Shown here: in pieces, positions 1 to 9,700 of the stretch
Position numbering within the stretch: the stretch's first letter is position 1
How the letters are laid out: every line of letters starts with the position of its first letter
NCBI RefSeq assembly: GCF_001941965.1
Contig: NZ_MKZO01000006.1
Coordinates: forward strand, 62,001 to 126,000
Reading direction: 5' to 3'
Length of the DNA: 64,000 bases
Origin: Pseudomonas putida
Lineage (GTDB): Bacteria > Pseudomonadota > Gammaproteobacteria > Pseudomonadales > Pseudomonadaceae
The notes under the pieces: model-generated
The model's database searches: none
What the model saw: the letters and a program-made list of their open reading frames with translations, nothing else
Told to the model about the DNA's origin: nothing
Position numbers and translations under genes: made by a program

Positions 1-2
1 AG

Positions 3-1205
3 GCGCTGCTCAATCTCAACCGCACCCTGGAAACCCGGATCGGCGAGGCCCTCGCCGAAAACGAGGCCGCGCAGGCCGCACTGCGTCAGGCGCAGAAGAT
101 GGAGGCGGTTGGCCAGCTCACCGGCGGTATCGCCCATGACTTCAACAACCTGCTGGCCGGCATCACCGGCAGCCTGGACCTCATCAAACTGCGCCTGGCG
201 CAGGGCCGCTCGGCGGATCTCGAGCGCTATGTGGCGGTGGCCTACGGTGCGGCGCAAAGGGCCGCCGCGTTGACCCACCGCTTGCTGGCGTTCTCTCGCC
301 AGCAAACCTTGCTGCCGGTACCCACCGATATCAATTCGCTGGTCAGCGGCATGGAAGAGCTGATCCAGCGCACGGTCGGGCCGACCATCGATGTCTCGGT
401 GCAACTGGAGTCGCTGCGTTCGACCTGCGTGGTCGATCCGGCCCAGGTGGAAAACGCCCTGTTGAACCTGTGCATCAATGCCCGCGATGCCTTGCGTGGT
501 GGCGGCGAGCTGCGCATCAGGACCTTCGACCAGCCAGGCGGCCAGCACGAACTGCCGCCCGGCGACTACCTGACCATCGCGGTGGAGGACGATGGCTGCG
601 GCATGAGCCCCGAGGTGCTGGCCAAGGCCTTCGAGCCGTTCTTTACCACCAAGGCGGTCGGTGCCGGTTCGGGCCTGGGCTTGCCGATGATCTACGGTTT
701 TGCCCGGCAGTCCGGCGGCCAGGTGCGGATCGAATCCGAGGAGGGCAGGGGTACCCAGGTATTCCTGTCGCTGCCGGCACGGCCCCAGTTGCTTGCGCCG
801 CCAGCGCGCGAACAGACCGTGGAGGACGTCGCCAGGGTCGCCAGTGGCGCCACGGTGCTGGTGGTCGAGGATGAGGCCTCGGTGCGGGCCTTCGTCAGCG
901 AGACGCTCACCGGGCATGGCTATTCGGTGATCGAGGCGGCGGACAGCAAGGCCGGGCTGCGCCTGTTGCGCTCGGACATTCCCATTGATGCGCTGGTCAC
1001 CGATATCGGCTTGCCCGGTGGCATGGACGGGCATCGGATGGTGCTGGAAAGCCGCGCGGCGCGGCCTGGCTTGCCGGTGCTGTTCATGACCGGCTACGCG
1101 CGACCGGAAGTGCTGGACAACTCGCCGCTGGAAGCGCCGGTACTGACCAAGCCGTTTGCCCTGGAGGCGCTGCTTCGGAGTGTCGATGCGCTGTTGAAAC
1201 GCTGA
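3..1205 (+). CDS. Hybrid sensor histidine kinase/response regulator, 3' part
   Basis: The frame is already open at base 3, so the 5' part (probably the sensor domain) lies outside the window. What remains is a coiled lead-in, a HisKA domain with H-box GGIAHDFNNLL (His at 135-137), and a HATPase domain with N-box LLNLCINARDAL and G-boxes EDDGCGMS and GSGLGLPM. It ends in a receiver domain with acidic pocket VVEDEAS, phospho-acceptor Asp in VTDIGLP (1002-1004) and conserved Lys in TKPF. The order kinase-receiver on one chain makes it a hybrid kinase that would phosphorylate its own receiver or relay onward. No output domain follows. What it senses cannot be told from this part, and no partner regulator is next to it. 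Confidence 0.9.
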   Translation, partial: ALLNLNRTLETRIGEALAENEAAQAALRQAQKMEAVGQLTGGIAHDFNNLLAGITGSLDLIKLRLAQGRSADLERYVAVAYGAAQRAAALTHRLLAFSRQQTLLPVPTDINSLVSGMEELIQRTVGPTIDVSVQLESLRSTCVVDPAQVENALLNLCINARDALRGGGELRIRTFDQPGGQHELPPGDYLTIAVEDDGCGMSPEVLAKAFEPFFTTKAVGAGSGLGLPMIYGFARQSGGQVRIESEEGRGTQVFLSLPARPQLLAPPAREQTVEDVARVASGATVLVVEDEASVRAFVSETLTGHGYSVIEAADSKAGLRLLRSDIPIDALVTDIGLPGGMDGHRMVLESRAARPGLPVLFMTGYARPEVLDNSPLEAPVLTKPFALEALLRSVDALLKR

Positions 1206-1216
1206 GAGCGACGCGG

Positions 1217-1296
1217 ACCTTGTGGGAGCTGGCTTGCCAGCGATTGCGATGGTGAAGCCACTGCTGCAATCGCTGGCAAGCCAGCTCCCACAAGGT
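1217..1296. repeat. REPIN (paired inverted REP sequences)
   Basis: Two 30-base arms (1217-1246 and 1267-1296) are perfect reverse complements around a 20-base centre. Each arm carries the REP core GTGGGAGCTGGCTTGCCAGC. It sits between the hybrid kinase and pstS and may also end transcription from the kinase. Elements of this class are mobilised in trans by RAYT transposases; no RAYT gene is in the window. Confidence 0.9.
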
Positions 1297-1365
1297 CCAC
1301 GCCAATCCAGCTTTCTCGTGTATAAAGCGCTGATAGCCGTCTGATATCAACGTATCGCCACCGAA

Positions 1366-1383
1366 CATTCACATTACTGTCAT
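1366..1383 (+). promoter_or_regulatory. Pho box (PhoB site) upstream of pstS
   Basis: CATTCAC-ATTA-CTGTCAT is a direct repeat of two 7-mers separated by an AT-rich 4-mer, the layout of a PhoB half-site pair (consensus CTGTCAC/T repeated every 11 bases). It ends 46 bases before the pstS start, where it would replace the -35 element. It implies induction of pstSCAB under phosphate starvation. Confidence 0.75.
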
Positions 1384-1429
1384 AAAGTTTCGGCAAAGTG
1401 CCTCGGCCATCACATGGAGCACTTTCTGA

Positions 1430-2455
1430 ATGAAACGCCTGATGAAGTCCGCTGCACTCGCCGTTTCGGTATCCCTTTTCGCTTCTTCGGCCTTTGCCGA
1501 AAGCGTGCGCCTGACCGGTTCCGGCGCCAGTTTCCCTGCGCCGATCTACCTGACCTGGTTCAAGGATTTCAGCAAGAACACCGCGGGTGTGACTGTTGAC
1601 TACCAATCGAAAGGCAGTGGTGCAGGTGTTCAGGACTTTCTGAACAAGACCGTCGACTTCGCCGCCAGTGACTCGGCGATGAAAGACGAAGAAATCGCCA
1701 AGGTCGCCGAAGGCGTCCAGCTGCTGCCGATGACTGCCGGTGAAATCGTCCTGGCCTACAACCTGCCGGGCAACCCGAAAGGCCTGAAGCTGCCACGTGA
1801 CGTCTACTCCGACATCTTCCTGGGCAAGATCACCCAGTGGAACGATCCTAAGATCGCCGCTGCCAACCCTGATCTGAAGCTGCCGGCTACCCCGATCACC
1901 GTCGTTGTGCGCGCTGACTCCAGCGGTACCACCGCCGTGTTCACCAAGCACCTGTCGGCCATCAACCCTGCCTTCAAGGAAGCACTGGGCGAGGGCAACA
2001 CCGTCAACTGGCCTGCGACCGACAAGTTCATCAAGTCGCCGAAGAACGACGGCATCACCGCCACCGTTCGCCAGACTCCAGGCGCTATCGGCTACATCGA
2101 ATACGGCTTCGCCAAGCTGGCCAAGGTCGACTTCGCCGTTCTGCAGAACAAGGCCGGCCAGTACGTCGTCCCTAACGCCGAAAGCGGTGCCGAAGCGCTG
2201 GCCGCTGTGAAGATGCCGGAAAACCTGGTGGCCTGGCTGCCTGATCCGGACGGCGCCAAGTCCTACCCGATCACTTCCTATACCTGGATGATCTTCCGCA
2301 AGGACAACGGCAACCCGGCCAAGGCCAAGGCCATGCGCGACATGATCGAGTACAGCCTGACCGAAGGTCAGAAGATCGCTGACTCGATGGGCTACATCCC
2401 GCTGCCTCCATCGGTTGTCGAGCAGGTACGCAAAGCGTCCGCCAACATCCAGTAA
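1430..2455 (+). CDS. pstS: Phosphate ABC transporter, periplasmic phosphate-binding protein PstS
   Basis: This 341-residue protein captures inorganic phosphate in the periplasm and delivers it to PstCA. A Sec signal peptide covers residues 1-23, with cleavage after AFA. The phosphate-binding loops are visible as GSGASFPAP (30-38) and RADSSGTT (161-168). The start is supported by GGAG about 10 bases upstream and by the signal peptide. It is the first gene of pstSCAB and lies just behind a Pho box. A hairpin follows the gene, which would favour more PstS than membrane components. It belongs to the PstS type of Pseudomonas pst operons that lack phoU. Confidence 0.95.
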   Translation: MKRLMKSAALAVSVSLFASSAFAESVRLTGSGASFPAPIYLTWFKDFSKNTAGVTVDYQSKGSGAGVQDFLNKTVDFAASDSAMKDEEIAKVAEGVQLLPMTAGEIVLAYNLPGNPKGLKLPRDVYSDIFLGKITQWNDPKIAAANPDLKLPATPITVVVRADSSGTTAVFTKHLSAINPAFKEALGEGNTVNWPATDKFIKSPKNDGITATVRQTPGAIGYIEYGFAKLAKVDFAVLQNKAGQYVVPNAESGAEALAAVKMPENLVAWLPDPDGAKSYPITSYTWMIFRKDNGNPAKAKAMRDMIEYSLTEGQKIADSMGYIPLPPSVVEQVRKASANIQ

Positions 2456-2466
2456 GACTGCCAGCG

Positions 2467-2502
2467 CGCTCTCGGAGTGGCTTGATCGCCACGCCGGGAG
2501 CG
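2467..2502 (+). promoter_or_regulatory. Intercistronic hairpin between pstS and pstC
   Basis: CGCTC (2467-2471) pairs with GAGCG (2498-2502). The stem continues inward through a wobble and three more pairs, then GTGGC/GCCAC around the loop TTGATC, and TTT follows. It has one internal mismatch and only a short T run, so it is probably a partial terminator or a 3'-end stabiliser that keeps pstS message above pstCAB. Confidence 0.5.
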
Positions 2503-2527
2503 TTTGCCCCTGTCCCGGAACTAATCG

Positions 2528-3493
2528 ATGAACACCCCATTTGACATACCGGAAAACCCCGACTCTGCATGCCGGCCACCTTCGGCGAAGGATTTCCTGG
2601 TCGACCGCATCTTCCGTGCCCTGGCACGCATCGGTGTTGCGCTGATCCTGGCGCTGGTCTTCGCCCTGATTTTCGAAGTAGGACGCAAAGCGCTTCCTGG
2701 TATGGAAAAACACGGCTTCGACGTGCTGTTCGGCACCGTCTGGGACGTCAACCAAGGCAAATACGGAATTCTGCCAGCCATTTGGGGCACGCTTTACAGC
2801 GCCTTTATCGCACTGCTGATCGCCGGTTTCTTTGGCGTGAGCATGGCGATCTTCCTGACCCAGGATTTCCTCCCGGCGAAACTCGCCGCCGTCTTCCGCA
2901 CCATCGTCGAACTGCTCGCCGCGATCCCCAGCGTGGTCTACGGCCTGTGGGGCATCTACGTGGTGATCCCGGCCATCCGTCCGCTGACCGCCTGGCTGAA
3001 CAGCGAACTGGGCTGGATCCCGTTCTTCGGCACCTCCCTGAGCGGCCCCGGCCTGCTGCCGGCTGCACTGGTACTGGCGATCATGATCCTGCCGACCGTT
3101 GCCGCCGTGTCCCAGGACGCCCTGACCAGCGTGCCGATGAAAACCAAGCAGGCCGCCTACGGCCTGGGTACCACCCACTGGGAAGCGATCCTCAAGGTGA
3201 TGGTGCCGTCCGCGGCCACCGGCATCTTCGGCTCGCTGGTCCTCGGCCTCGGCCGTGCCCTCGGTGAAACCATGGCTTTGGCCATGCTGGTGGGCAACGC
3301 CAACACCATCACCGTGTCGCTGTTCGCCCCGGCCAACACCCTGGCGGCCTTGCTCGCCCTGAACTTCCCGGAAGCCGGCCCGACCGAGGTCGAAGTGCTG
3401 ATGTACGCGGCACTGGTGCTGATGTTCATCACCTTGCTGGTGAACGTGCTCGGATCGCTGCTCATGCTCTACGCCCAGCGGGGGAATAAATAA
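2528..3493 (+). CDS. pstC: Phosphate ABC transporter permease PstC
   Basis: This is an inner-membrane permease of 321 residues with about six hydrophobic segments, the first at roughly 35-55. The cytoplasmic coupling loop typical of binding-protein-dependent permeases is visible as the stretch ending GRALGETMALAML near residue 245. PstC pairs with PstA to form the phosphate channel driven by PstB. The start ATG lies 72 bases after the pstS stop, beyond the intercistronic hairpin. Its stop overlaps the pstA start by one base (TAATG), so translation of the two permeases is coupled. Confidence 0.94.
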   Translation: MNTPFDIPENPDSACRPPSAKDFLVDRIFRALARIGVALILALVFALIFEVGRKALPGMEKHGFDVLFGTVWDVNQGKYGILPAIWGTLYSAFIALLIAGFFGVSMAIFLTQDFLPAKLAAVFRTIVELLAAIPSVVYGLWGIYVVIPAIRPLTAWLNSELGWIPFFGTSLSGPGLLPAALVLAIMILPTVAAVSQDALTSVPMKTKQAAYGLGTTHWEAILKVMVPSAATGIFGSLVLGLGRALGETMALAMLVGNANTITVSLFAPANTLAALLALNFPEAGPTEVEVLMYAALVLMFITLLVNVLGSLLMLYAQRGNK

Positions 3494-4386
3494 TGACCGA
3501 CCTGTCCCAACCAGCCACCGCCCTGCCGAGCCTGCAGCGCCGCTTCGAAGGCCGCGCCCTGCGCAGCATCATCCTGACCAGCCTGGCCTGGTTCACCGCG
3601 ATCGTCGCCAGCGTGCCGTTGCTCTCGGTGCTGTACATGCTCATCACCAAGGGTGGCGCACGCCTGAACCTGGAAGTGTTCACCGAGCTGCCACCGACCG
3701 GTTTCGAGATGGGCGGCGGCTTCGGTAACGCCATGGCCGGTACCTTCGTCATGGTCGGCATCGCTGCCGCCATCGCGGTACCGGTCGGCATCCTAGCCGC
3801 GGTGTTCCTCGCCGAACTGGGCCCCGACAGCAAGCTGGCCAACGCCTCGCGCTTCGCCGCGAAGATGCTCACCGGCCTGCCGTCGATCCTCGCGGGTGTA
3901 TTCGCCTACGCCCTGGTGGTCATGACCACCGGTACTTACTCGGCGCCCGCGGGTGGCGTAGCGTTGGCAGTCCTGATGTTGCCGATCGTCGTACTGACGG
4001 CCGAGGAAGCCATGAAAATGGTCCCCAAGATCATGAAGGACGCCGCCTACGGCATGGGGTGCACCCGTGCCCAGGTGATCATGAAGATCGTCCTGCCGAC
4101 CGGCCTGCCGGCGATCCTCACCGGCGTCATGCTGGCCGTGGCCCGCGCCGCCGGCGAAACCGCGCCGCTGCTGTTCACCGCGCTGTTCAGCAACTACTGG
4201 ATCTACCACGACGGCAGCCTGGCGGTGATGAACCCCACGGCGTCGCTGGCGGTACTGATCTACAACTTCTCCGGCATGCCGTTCGACAACCAGCTGGAGC
4301 TCGCATGGGCGGCCTCGCTGGTCCTGGTAATGATCGTGCTGCTGGTCAATATCGTTAGCCGTATCTTCGGCAAGCCCAAGTATTAA
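3493..4386 (+). CDS. pstA: Phosphate ABC transporter permease PstA
   Basis: This is the second permease subunit, 297 residues and the usual PstA length. An N-terminal membrane anchor sits near residues 25-50, followed by a block of helices and the conserved loop ARAAGETAPLLFTALFSNYW near the C-terminal third. The start codon shares its A with the stop of pstC. pstB follows after 18 bases. It works only as part of the PstSCAB complex in the inner membrane. Confidence 0.94.
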   Translation: MTDLSQPATALPSLQRRFEGRALRSIILTSLAWFTAIVASVPLLSVLYMLITKGGARLNLEVFTELPPTGFEMGGGFGNAMAGTFVMVGIAAAIAVPVGILAAVFLAELGPDSKLANASRFAAKMLTGLPSILAGVFAYALVVMTTGTYSAPAGGVALAVLMLPIVVLTAEEAMKMVPKIMKDAAYGMGCTRAQVIMKIVLPTGLPAILTGVMLAVARAAGETAPLLFTALFSNYWIYHDGSLAVMNPTASLAVLIYNFSGMPFDNQLELAWAASLVLVMIVLLVNIVSRIFGKPKY

Positions 4387-4404
4387 GAAAGGGAGCATCT
4401 GAAC

Positions 4405-5223
4405 TTGAACGTATCTACTGCGCAACAGGCCGCTCCCGTGGCCAGCCAGGCTCCAGTGGTAATGGACTGCAAGCTGGACAAGATCTTCTACGGCAACTTC
4501 ATGGCCGTGCGTGACAGCCATGTGCCGATCGAGAAGAACAAGATCACCGGTTTCATCGGTCCGTCCGGTTGCGGCAAGAGTACCGTGCTGCGCAGCCTGA
4601 ACCGCATGAACGACCTGGTGAAGGGCTTCCGCTTCGAAGGCCACGTGCACTTTCTCGGCCAGGATGTCTACGGCAAGGGCGTCGACCCGGTCGTGGTGCG
4701 CCGCTACATCGGCATGGTGTTCCAGCAGCCGAACCCGTTCTCCATGAGCATCTTCGACAACGTCGCCTTCGGCCTGCGCCTGAACCGCTACAAGGGCGAT
4801 ATCGGCGACCGCGTCAAGCACGCCCTGCAAGGCGCGGCGCTGTGGGATGAGGTCAAGGACAAGCTCAAGGTCAGCGGCCTGTCGCTATCCGGTGGCCAGC
4901 AGCAGCGTCTGTGCATCGCCCGTGCCATCGCCACCGAGCCGGAAGTCCTGCTGCTCGACGAGCCGTGCTCGGCACTCGACCCGATCGCTACCCGTCGCGT
5001 CGAAGAGTTGATGGTCGAACTGAAGAAGGACTACACCATCGCCCTGGTGACCCACAACATGCAGCAGGCGATCCGTGTTGCCGATACCACCGCGTTCTTC
5101 TCGGTGGACATCTCGCAAGGCACGCGTACCGGCTACCTGGTGGAAATGGGCCCGACCACGCAGATCTTCCAGAACCCGCGTGAACAACTGACGGATGACT
5201 ACATCAGCGGCAAGTTCAGCTGA
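4405..5223 (+). CDS. pstB: Phosphate ABC transporter ATPase PstB
   Basis: This 272-residue cytoplasmic ATPase energises phosphate import. Walker A is GPSGCGKST (52-60), the ABC signature is LSGGQQQR, Walker B is VLLLDEP with the D-loop SALDP, and the switch His is in THNM. The start is TTG at 4405, chosen because GGGAG lies nine bases upstream and no better ATG precedes the conserved core. phoU, which follows pstB in the main Pseudomonas pst operon, is absent: a strong terminator-like hairpin follows instead. This suggests a secondary, high-affinity pst system. Confidence 0.94.
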   Translation: MNVSTAQQAAPVASQAPVVMDCKLDKIFYGNFMAVRDSHVPIEKNKITGFIGPSGCGKSTVLRSLNRMNDLVKGFRFEGHVHFLGQDVYGKGVDPVVVRRYIGMVFQQPNPFSMSIFDNVAFGLRLNRYKGDIGDRVKHALQGAALWDEVKDKLKVSGLSLSGGQQQRLCIARAIATEPEVLLLDEPCSALDPIATRRVEELMVELKKDYTIALVTHNMQQAIRVADTTAFFSVDISQGTRTGYLVEMGPTTQIFQNPREQLTDDYISGKFS

Positions 5224-5242
5224 GTCACGCCGTACTTCACAG

Positions 5243-5290
5243 GCGACCCGCCGCCGGAGACCGAAAGGTCTGCCGGCGGCGGGTCGCTTT
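5243..5290 (+). terminator. Rho-independent-type terminator after pstB
   Basis: A perfect 15-bp stem (5243-5257 with 5273-5287) closes over an inner AGACC-GAAA-GGTCT hairpin and is followed by TTTAT. It closes the pst operon and separates it from the Fic-like gene. Confidence 0.75.
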
Positions 5291-5321
5291 ATCGTCTGTC
5301 CAGCCTTTAGCGGAATAGTCC

Positions 5322-6020
5322 ATGGGTGCGACGCATCGTCTCAATCTGTCAGCGGTAGAACAGGCCCTGCGCGAGGTGCAACAGCACTTCGCCGAGCTCA
5401 GCCGGCACTTTCTCGAACCGCGTGATCCGTTCACCGACGAGGTTCTGCAAAATGTGCTTGAAGGCTATGCGCTGATTGACGACTATGTCGCCCGTGGTGT
5501 GGACCTGTTCGACCTGCGGCAACTGGACCTGATGCTGGAGATCAACGCCACCGTGCTGTGTGGGAGCGATCCTGTACGCCGGAGTGAATTTGCCCAGCAC
5601 CTCGAGGCGACCGAGGAGCACTTCTTCAATAACGTCGAAGGCGGCATCAAGGATCTCTACAACTGGTATTGCACCTACCGCAGCGATTCGGTGTGGAAGC
5701 GGGCGGCCGGGGTCTACGTCCGGATCCTCAGCAAGCCGCAGCTGTTCATCGAAGGCAACAACCGCACGGGCTCGCTGATCGTCAGCTACCTGTTGATGCG
5801 CGCAGGGTTGCCGCCCTTCGTGCTGTCGCTGGACAATGCCGAGGGCTACTTCAACCCGTCCTCGGTGATACGCAATTCTGCCAAGCATGGCGTCAAGGCA
5901 CTGTATGAACTGCCCAAGATCAAGAAAAAGTACGCGGCTTTTCTTGAAGCTAAAGCACCGGATCCCAGGAAATTCTTTCTGAGCGCTCCCCGCATGCCGA
6001 TTTATCAGGAGAATCAATGA
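5322..6020 (+). CDS. Fic/DOC-fold-like protein with degenerate active site
   Basis: The protein has 232 residues. The clearest landmark is residues 140-150, QLFIEGNNRTG, which aligns with the Fic signature HPFxxGNGR. The Phe, the acidic residue before GN, the GN pair and the Arg are kept, but the catalytic His is Gln140. Fic enzymes normally transfer AMP or another nucleotide group to a protein hydroxyl through that His, so this copy may be inactive, regulatory or chemically different. The downstream HAD-like gene overlaps by four bases (ATGA), so the two are coupled. The C-terminal tail is basic. I infer the Fic link from one motif only; a different helical fold is possible. Confidence 0.5.
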   Translation: MGATHRLNLSAVEQALREVQQHFAELSRHFLEPRDPFTDEVLQNVLEGYALIDDYVARGVDLFDLRQLDLMLEINATVLCGSDPVRRSEFAQHLEATEEHFFNNVEGGIKDLYNWYCTYRSDSVWKRAAGVYVRILSKPQLFIEGNNRTGSLIVSYLLMRAGLPPFVLSLDNAEGYFNPSSVIRNSAKHGVKALYELPKIKKKYAAFLEAKAPDPRKFFLSAPRMPIYQENQ

Positions 6021-6655
6021 TGGCCAGGTACCGAATGCTCGAGCGAACGCAGGCCAGCGGGAAAAGGGCATGGCAGGCCATCGGGCATGCCATGAACCGG
6101 CCGCGCATCCGTATCTCGTTCGACATCGACGACACGCTCGCCTGCCTGCCGCATCACAGCCCTGCCGAAGACAGCAAGCTCCCCGACTTCATCCACCGCT
6201 GGCTCGGCGAGCCCCTGCGCAGCGGCACCCGCGCCCTGATCCGCGACCTGCGTCGCCAGGGTTGCAGCATCTGGATCTACACCTCTTCCGGGCGTACCCC
6301 TTCCTATATCCGTCGTTGGCTGATGCTGTATGGCATCCGCGTCGATGGCGTGGTCAACAGCGACCGGCACAACCATGCGCTGACCGAGCATGCGTTCGAG
6401 AAGATGCCGTCGAAGTTCCCGCCGGCGTTCGATATCGACCTGCATGTCGATGACTCCGATGGTGTGCGGATCGAAGGCGATGACCATGGTTTCCGCGTGG
6501 TGGTGATCTGCCCGAAGGACAAGAGCTGGGCCAAGAAAGTGCTGGCAGCGGCGGGCGAAGTACAGGCGAAGCTGGCGCCGCAGCACAAGCCGGTGGTGGC
6601 TGTTCGTCGTCCGGAAACCGTTACTTCGTGGCGCGGGCTGGATCGGGCTAACTGA
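6017..6655 (+). CDS. HAD-superfamily hydrolase-like protein
   Basis: This 212-residue cytoplasmic protein shows HAD motif I as FDIDDTL (nucleophile Asp36, acid/base Asp38), motif II as IYTSSGR, and motif IV as LHVDDSDGV. Members hydrolyse phosphate esters or transfer phosphoryl groups through an Asp-phosphate intermediate. The substrate cannot be read from the sequence. Its start lies in the stop region of the Fic-like gene (ATGA overlap), so the two proteins are probably made together and may act on the same target. Its place behind a phosphate-uptake operon is suggestive only, because a terminator separates them. Confidence 0.7.
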   Translation: MMARYRMLERTQASGKRAWQAIGHAMNRPRIRISFDIDDTLACLPHHSPAEDSKLPDFIHRWLGEPLRSGTRALIRDLRRQGCSIWIYTSSGRTPSYIRRWLMLYGIRVDGVVNSDRHNHALTEHAFEKMPSKFPPAFDIDLHVDDSDGVRIEGDDHGFRVVVICPKDKSWAKKVLAAAGEVQAKLAPQHKPVVAVRRPETVTSWRGLDRAN

Positions 6656-6734
6656 AGGGCCTGAAATCGAAGCATTTCTGTCAGGCTCCATCTTGATGCG
6701 TCAGCTACCGGATGAAACCAATTCGACGGCCGAC

Positions 6735-6772
6735 TGCCGCTCAGCGACGCCGAAGCGCTTCGCTGAGCGGCA
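6735..6772. terminator. Hairpin between convergent genes
   Basis: TGCCGCTCAGCG (6735-6746) pairs perfectly with its complement at 6761-6772 around a 14-base loop. It lies between the ends of the HAD gene and the convergent 1170-aa gene. No clear T run follows on either strand, so termination is inferred from position. Confidence 0.5.
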
Positions 6773-6783
6773 AGACCGACAAT

Positions 6784-9700
6784 CTACTCCGTCGGCATCT
6801 TCTTGAACTCGATCACCTGTTGGGTCACGTAGCTTGCTGCGAACCAGGTGACCATACCGAGCCCGGTGGCGTAGAGCAGCGCTTTTGTGACCGGGTCCAC
6901 GACGATGATGCACGCCTGCATGCAGACACCGGAGGCCATGTAGGCGATGCGGTTGGCCAGTTTCCAGGGGTTGCTCTCGTCGTCGGCCCAATAGCTGAGC
7001 ATCCAGAACAAGCCGCCTGCCGCGATCAAGACAGCCGCAGGCGCAGCCGCCACGGCCTGGGCCATGATGTTGTCGCTGGCGTTCAGCAGCCCCCGGCTCT
7101 CGCTGTTTAAGAACTCCAGCGTCAGTTGCGTCATTCCGGCAAGCCAGGACAGGCTCAGGAATATCTCGACCCAGGGTCCGGATTTGCGCCCGGTCGGAAA
7201 GAACGGAGTGGCAGCCTTTTGCAGCATCTGGCCGGCCCAGAGAATTTTCTGATACCAGTTTATCGCTGCCTTGGGCAAAACGCCCTTGGTCAGCAGGCTC
7301 GCCTTCATCAAGCTCGTTACCACGCCATATGCGTTGAGCGCGATGTCGCGAAAGAGATCGGTCCAGCGCTTGATTCTGGCAAACCTCGCCGTGACCTTCT
7401 CCTGCTTCAGTGTATCGGAGGCCATCAGCAACTCGATGGCCTCGTCACCCAATGCCAGCTTGCACGTGATGGTGGTGAGCACGGCAGCCGGCCACATCAC
7501 TACATCGATGATGCGGAACGAGGTATCGATGGTCTTGCCACCGGTAAGCAGGGCGAAGGTCTTTTCCATGAACGGGAAGCGAATCTTGCTGAACAACAGA
7601 ACGCGGAAGCTGTTGATCAGCCCCTGCAGCGCCGTCAGTAATCCGGTCACCACCTGTTTGAGCACGCGCACGGCGACGTCGGCGATGTTGAACATCAGGC
7701 TGAGCACCAGCTTCTCGATCTTTTCGAAGTCCAGGTCGGCGAGCTTGAAGCCCTCGGGGCCGAAGACGTCCTTCGTGTTGACGCCAAGATCCTTGAAGGC
7801 TGCCTTCAACTCGTCGAGGTGCTGGTTGATGTCTTGCTCGAGCTTTTGGTGCGAGTCCCCCAGATCGGGCGTTTCATACACCACGAATGCACTGGTGATG
7901 CCGTTGATCAGGTCGTTGACCCACGCGGCCGGACCGGTACGAGTGACTTCGTACTTGTTATGTTCTTCCTTGGAATGTTCGCGCACCAGACTGTGCTGCG
8001 GCTTGCCCGGTACAGGCTGCCCGGCGCAGTTGATGCCCAGCCGCTTGGCATGGGCACGGAGCCTTTCCTGAACCCCGTCGAAGCCTTTGCCGACGCTGCC
8101 CTTCATGCGTTCGGCCAGTTCCAGCATTTCCACGAACTGAGAGTCGACGTTGTCCAGCATGTACTGGCGGACCTTTCCGATGTCCTTCCAGTTGAACAGG
8201 AACTTAAGGTATTTCCACACCTCCTCTGCGGCGATCTTGACACTTTCCCACAGGTTCTTGAAGAAGGTGCCGATCGATTGCAGTGTGTCGAGCACGAAGC
8301 GCCTGATCTTGCCGGCGATCTCGCAGACGAACTCGATCGCATCGCCGACCTTGCGAATCACGAAGCTGAAGGCCGATTTCACTGCCGAGGTGGCCCTGGC
8401 CCATAGCCCTTCCAGAAGGTCCGACAGTGACTCGCCGAAACCACCAAGTTCCGCGTCGTCGCTGCCCTGGATGGCCAGTGCCTGCGCCGCAGTGGTACTG
8501 CTGAGCCTGCCCTTGCCGTCGCTGGCAACGCCCCAGGCGTATTGATCGCTCAGGTGGCTGCCCACCTGTGAGTCGAAACCGGCACCCAGCGGCACCAGCC
8601 TGGCAGGTCCGGCGGCGTCGCCTAGCAGCAGCGAAGCCTGCTTGAGCGCCGAGACCAGCGCCTCGAGGGTGCGCGAGCCTTCAGCGCTGCGGTACTCGTC
8701 GCCGAGCAGCGGCTTGTCGTCGGACCTGGCGGCCTGTAGTTCTGCGACCGAGAGATTGTCGAAACGGCTGTACAGTGTGGCCGCAGGATTCACTTCCAGG
8801 GTCTGGCAACAGGCATCGATGTCAATCCGATAAAGCGCCGGAGCGAACGACAGCGCCCGATTGAAGATGCGCAGGCTCCCTTGGGCATCGGTCTGCACTC
8901 GAATCGGAGTGTCCGGCCCAGTGGTCACGCTCCGGCCATTGACCACCAGAGTGGACAACACGGACGCGCGCAACGTGACCTCACTGAGCGGCAAGCCAAA
9001 ACCGTTCTCGTCGGAGATGACGATATTGCTTGCGAAACAGGTGGTAGTGGCCGAGCCCTGCGGGTCGGCAACGCGGATTTCGCTTTCTTGCCAGATACCC
9101 TGCGCATCACGCCACAGGTAGCCGGCATGACCATCGCGGTACACCAGCAGTACCCCGGCGGTCAGGTGGTCATCACCCATTACGGGGGCCAGCTCTGCGA
9201 TGTCGCTGCGTATCATCAACGACTGGTTCCACTGCTCTGCGGCGTTCTCCCGGCAGGTCATCAGCAGTTGCCCGTCCGCCTGCAGGGCCCAGACACTGGT
9301 GGCGCCTTCGGCGTTCTCGCAGACGCTGAGTTGACGAATGTTCCTGGCGCGCTCAGGGGCAATCACTTCTTCGAATTGTGGGTCTCGAACGAAGAACTCG
9401 TCCTTGCCCAGCAGATGCACACCGTGGCCGCCAACGTATAGGTCACTGCCGTCGGTGCTAGCTGCACCAAGGGACAGGACTCGTGCATCGGGCGGGCAGA
9501 CGAACGGATGCACACCGGTAGGGGACATCCGGCTGCCTGGCATGCGTCGAGTGAACAGCGCCAGCGTATCGTGGCTGCGTTGTATGCCCAGGGCGAACAA
9601 GGTCGCATCGTCGCCCACCGAACCCAGGTCCAAGGCAAGGGTTTCCTTCAGTTCCGATGGCACCGTGAACACCAACGCCTGTTGCAGGGACGGGGCGCGG

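Noticed and set aside
1094..3178. Long minus-strand open frame (694 codons) opposite pstS-pstC
   Set aside because: It is opposite clear family genes, has the low-complexity Gly/His/Gln/Arg-rich composition of antisense GC-rich DNA, and no ribosome site or known motif.
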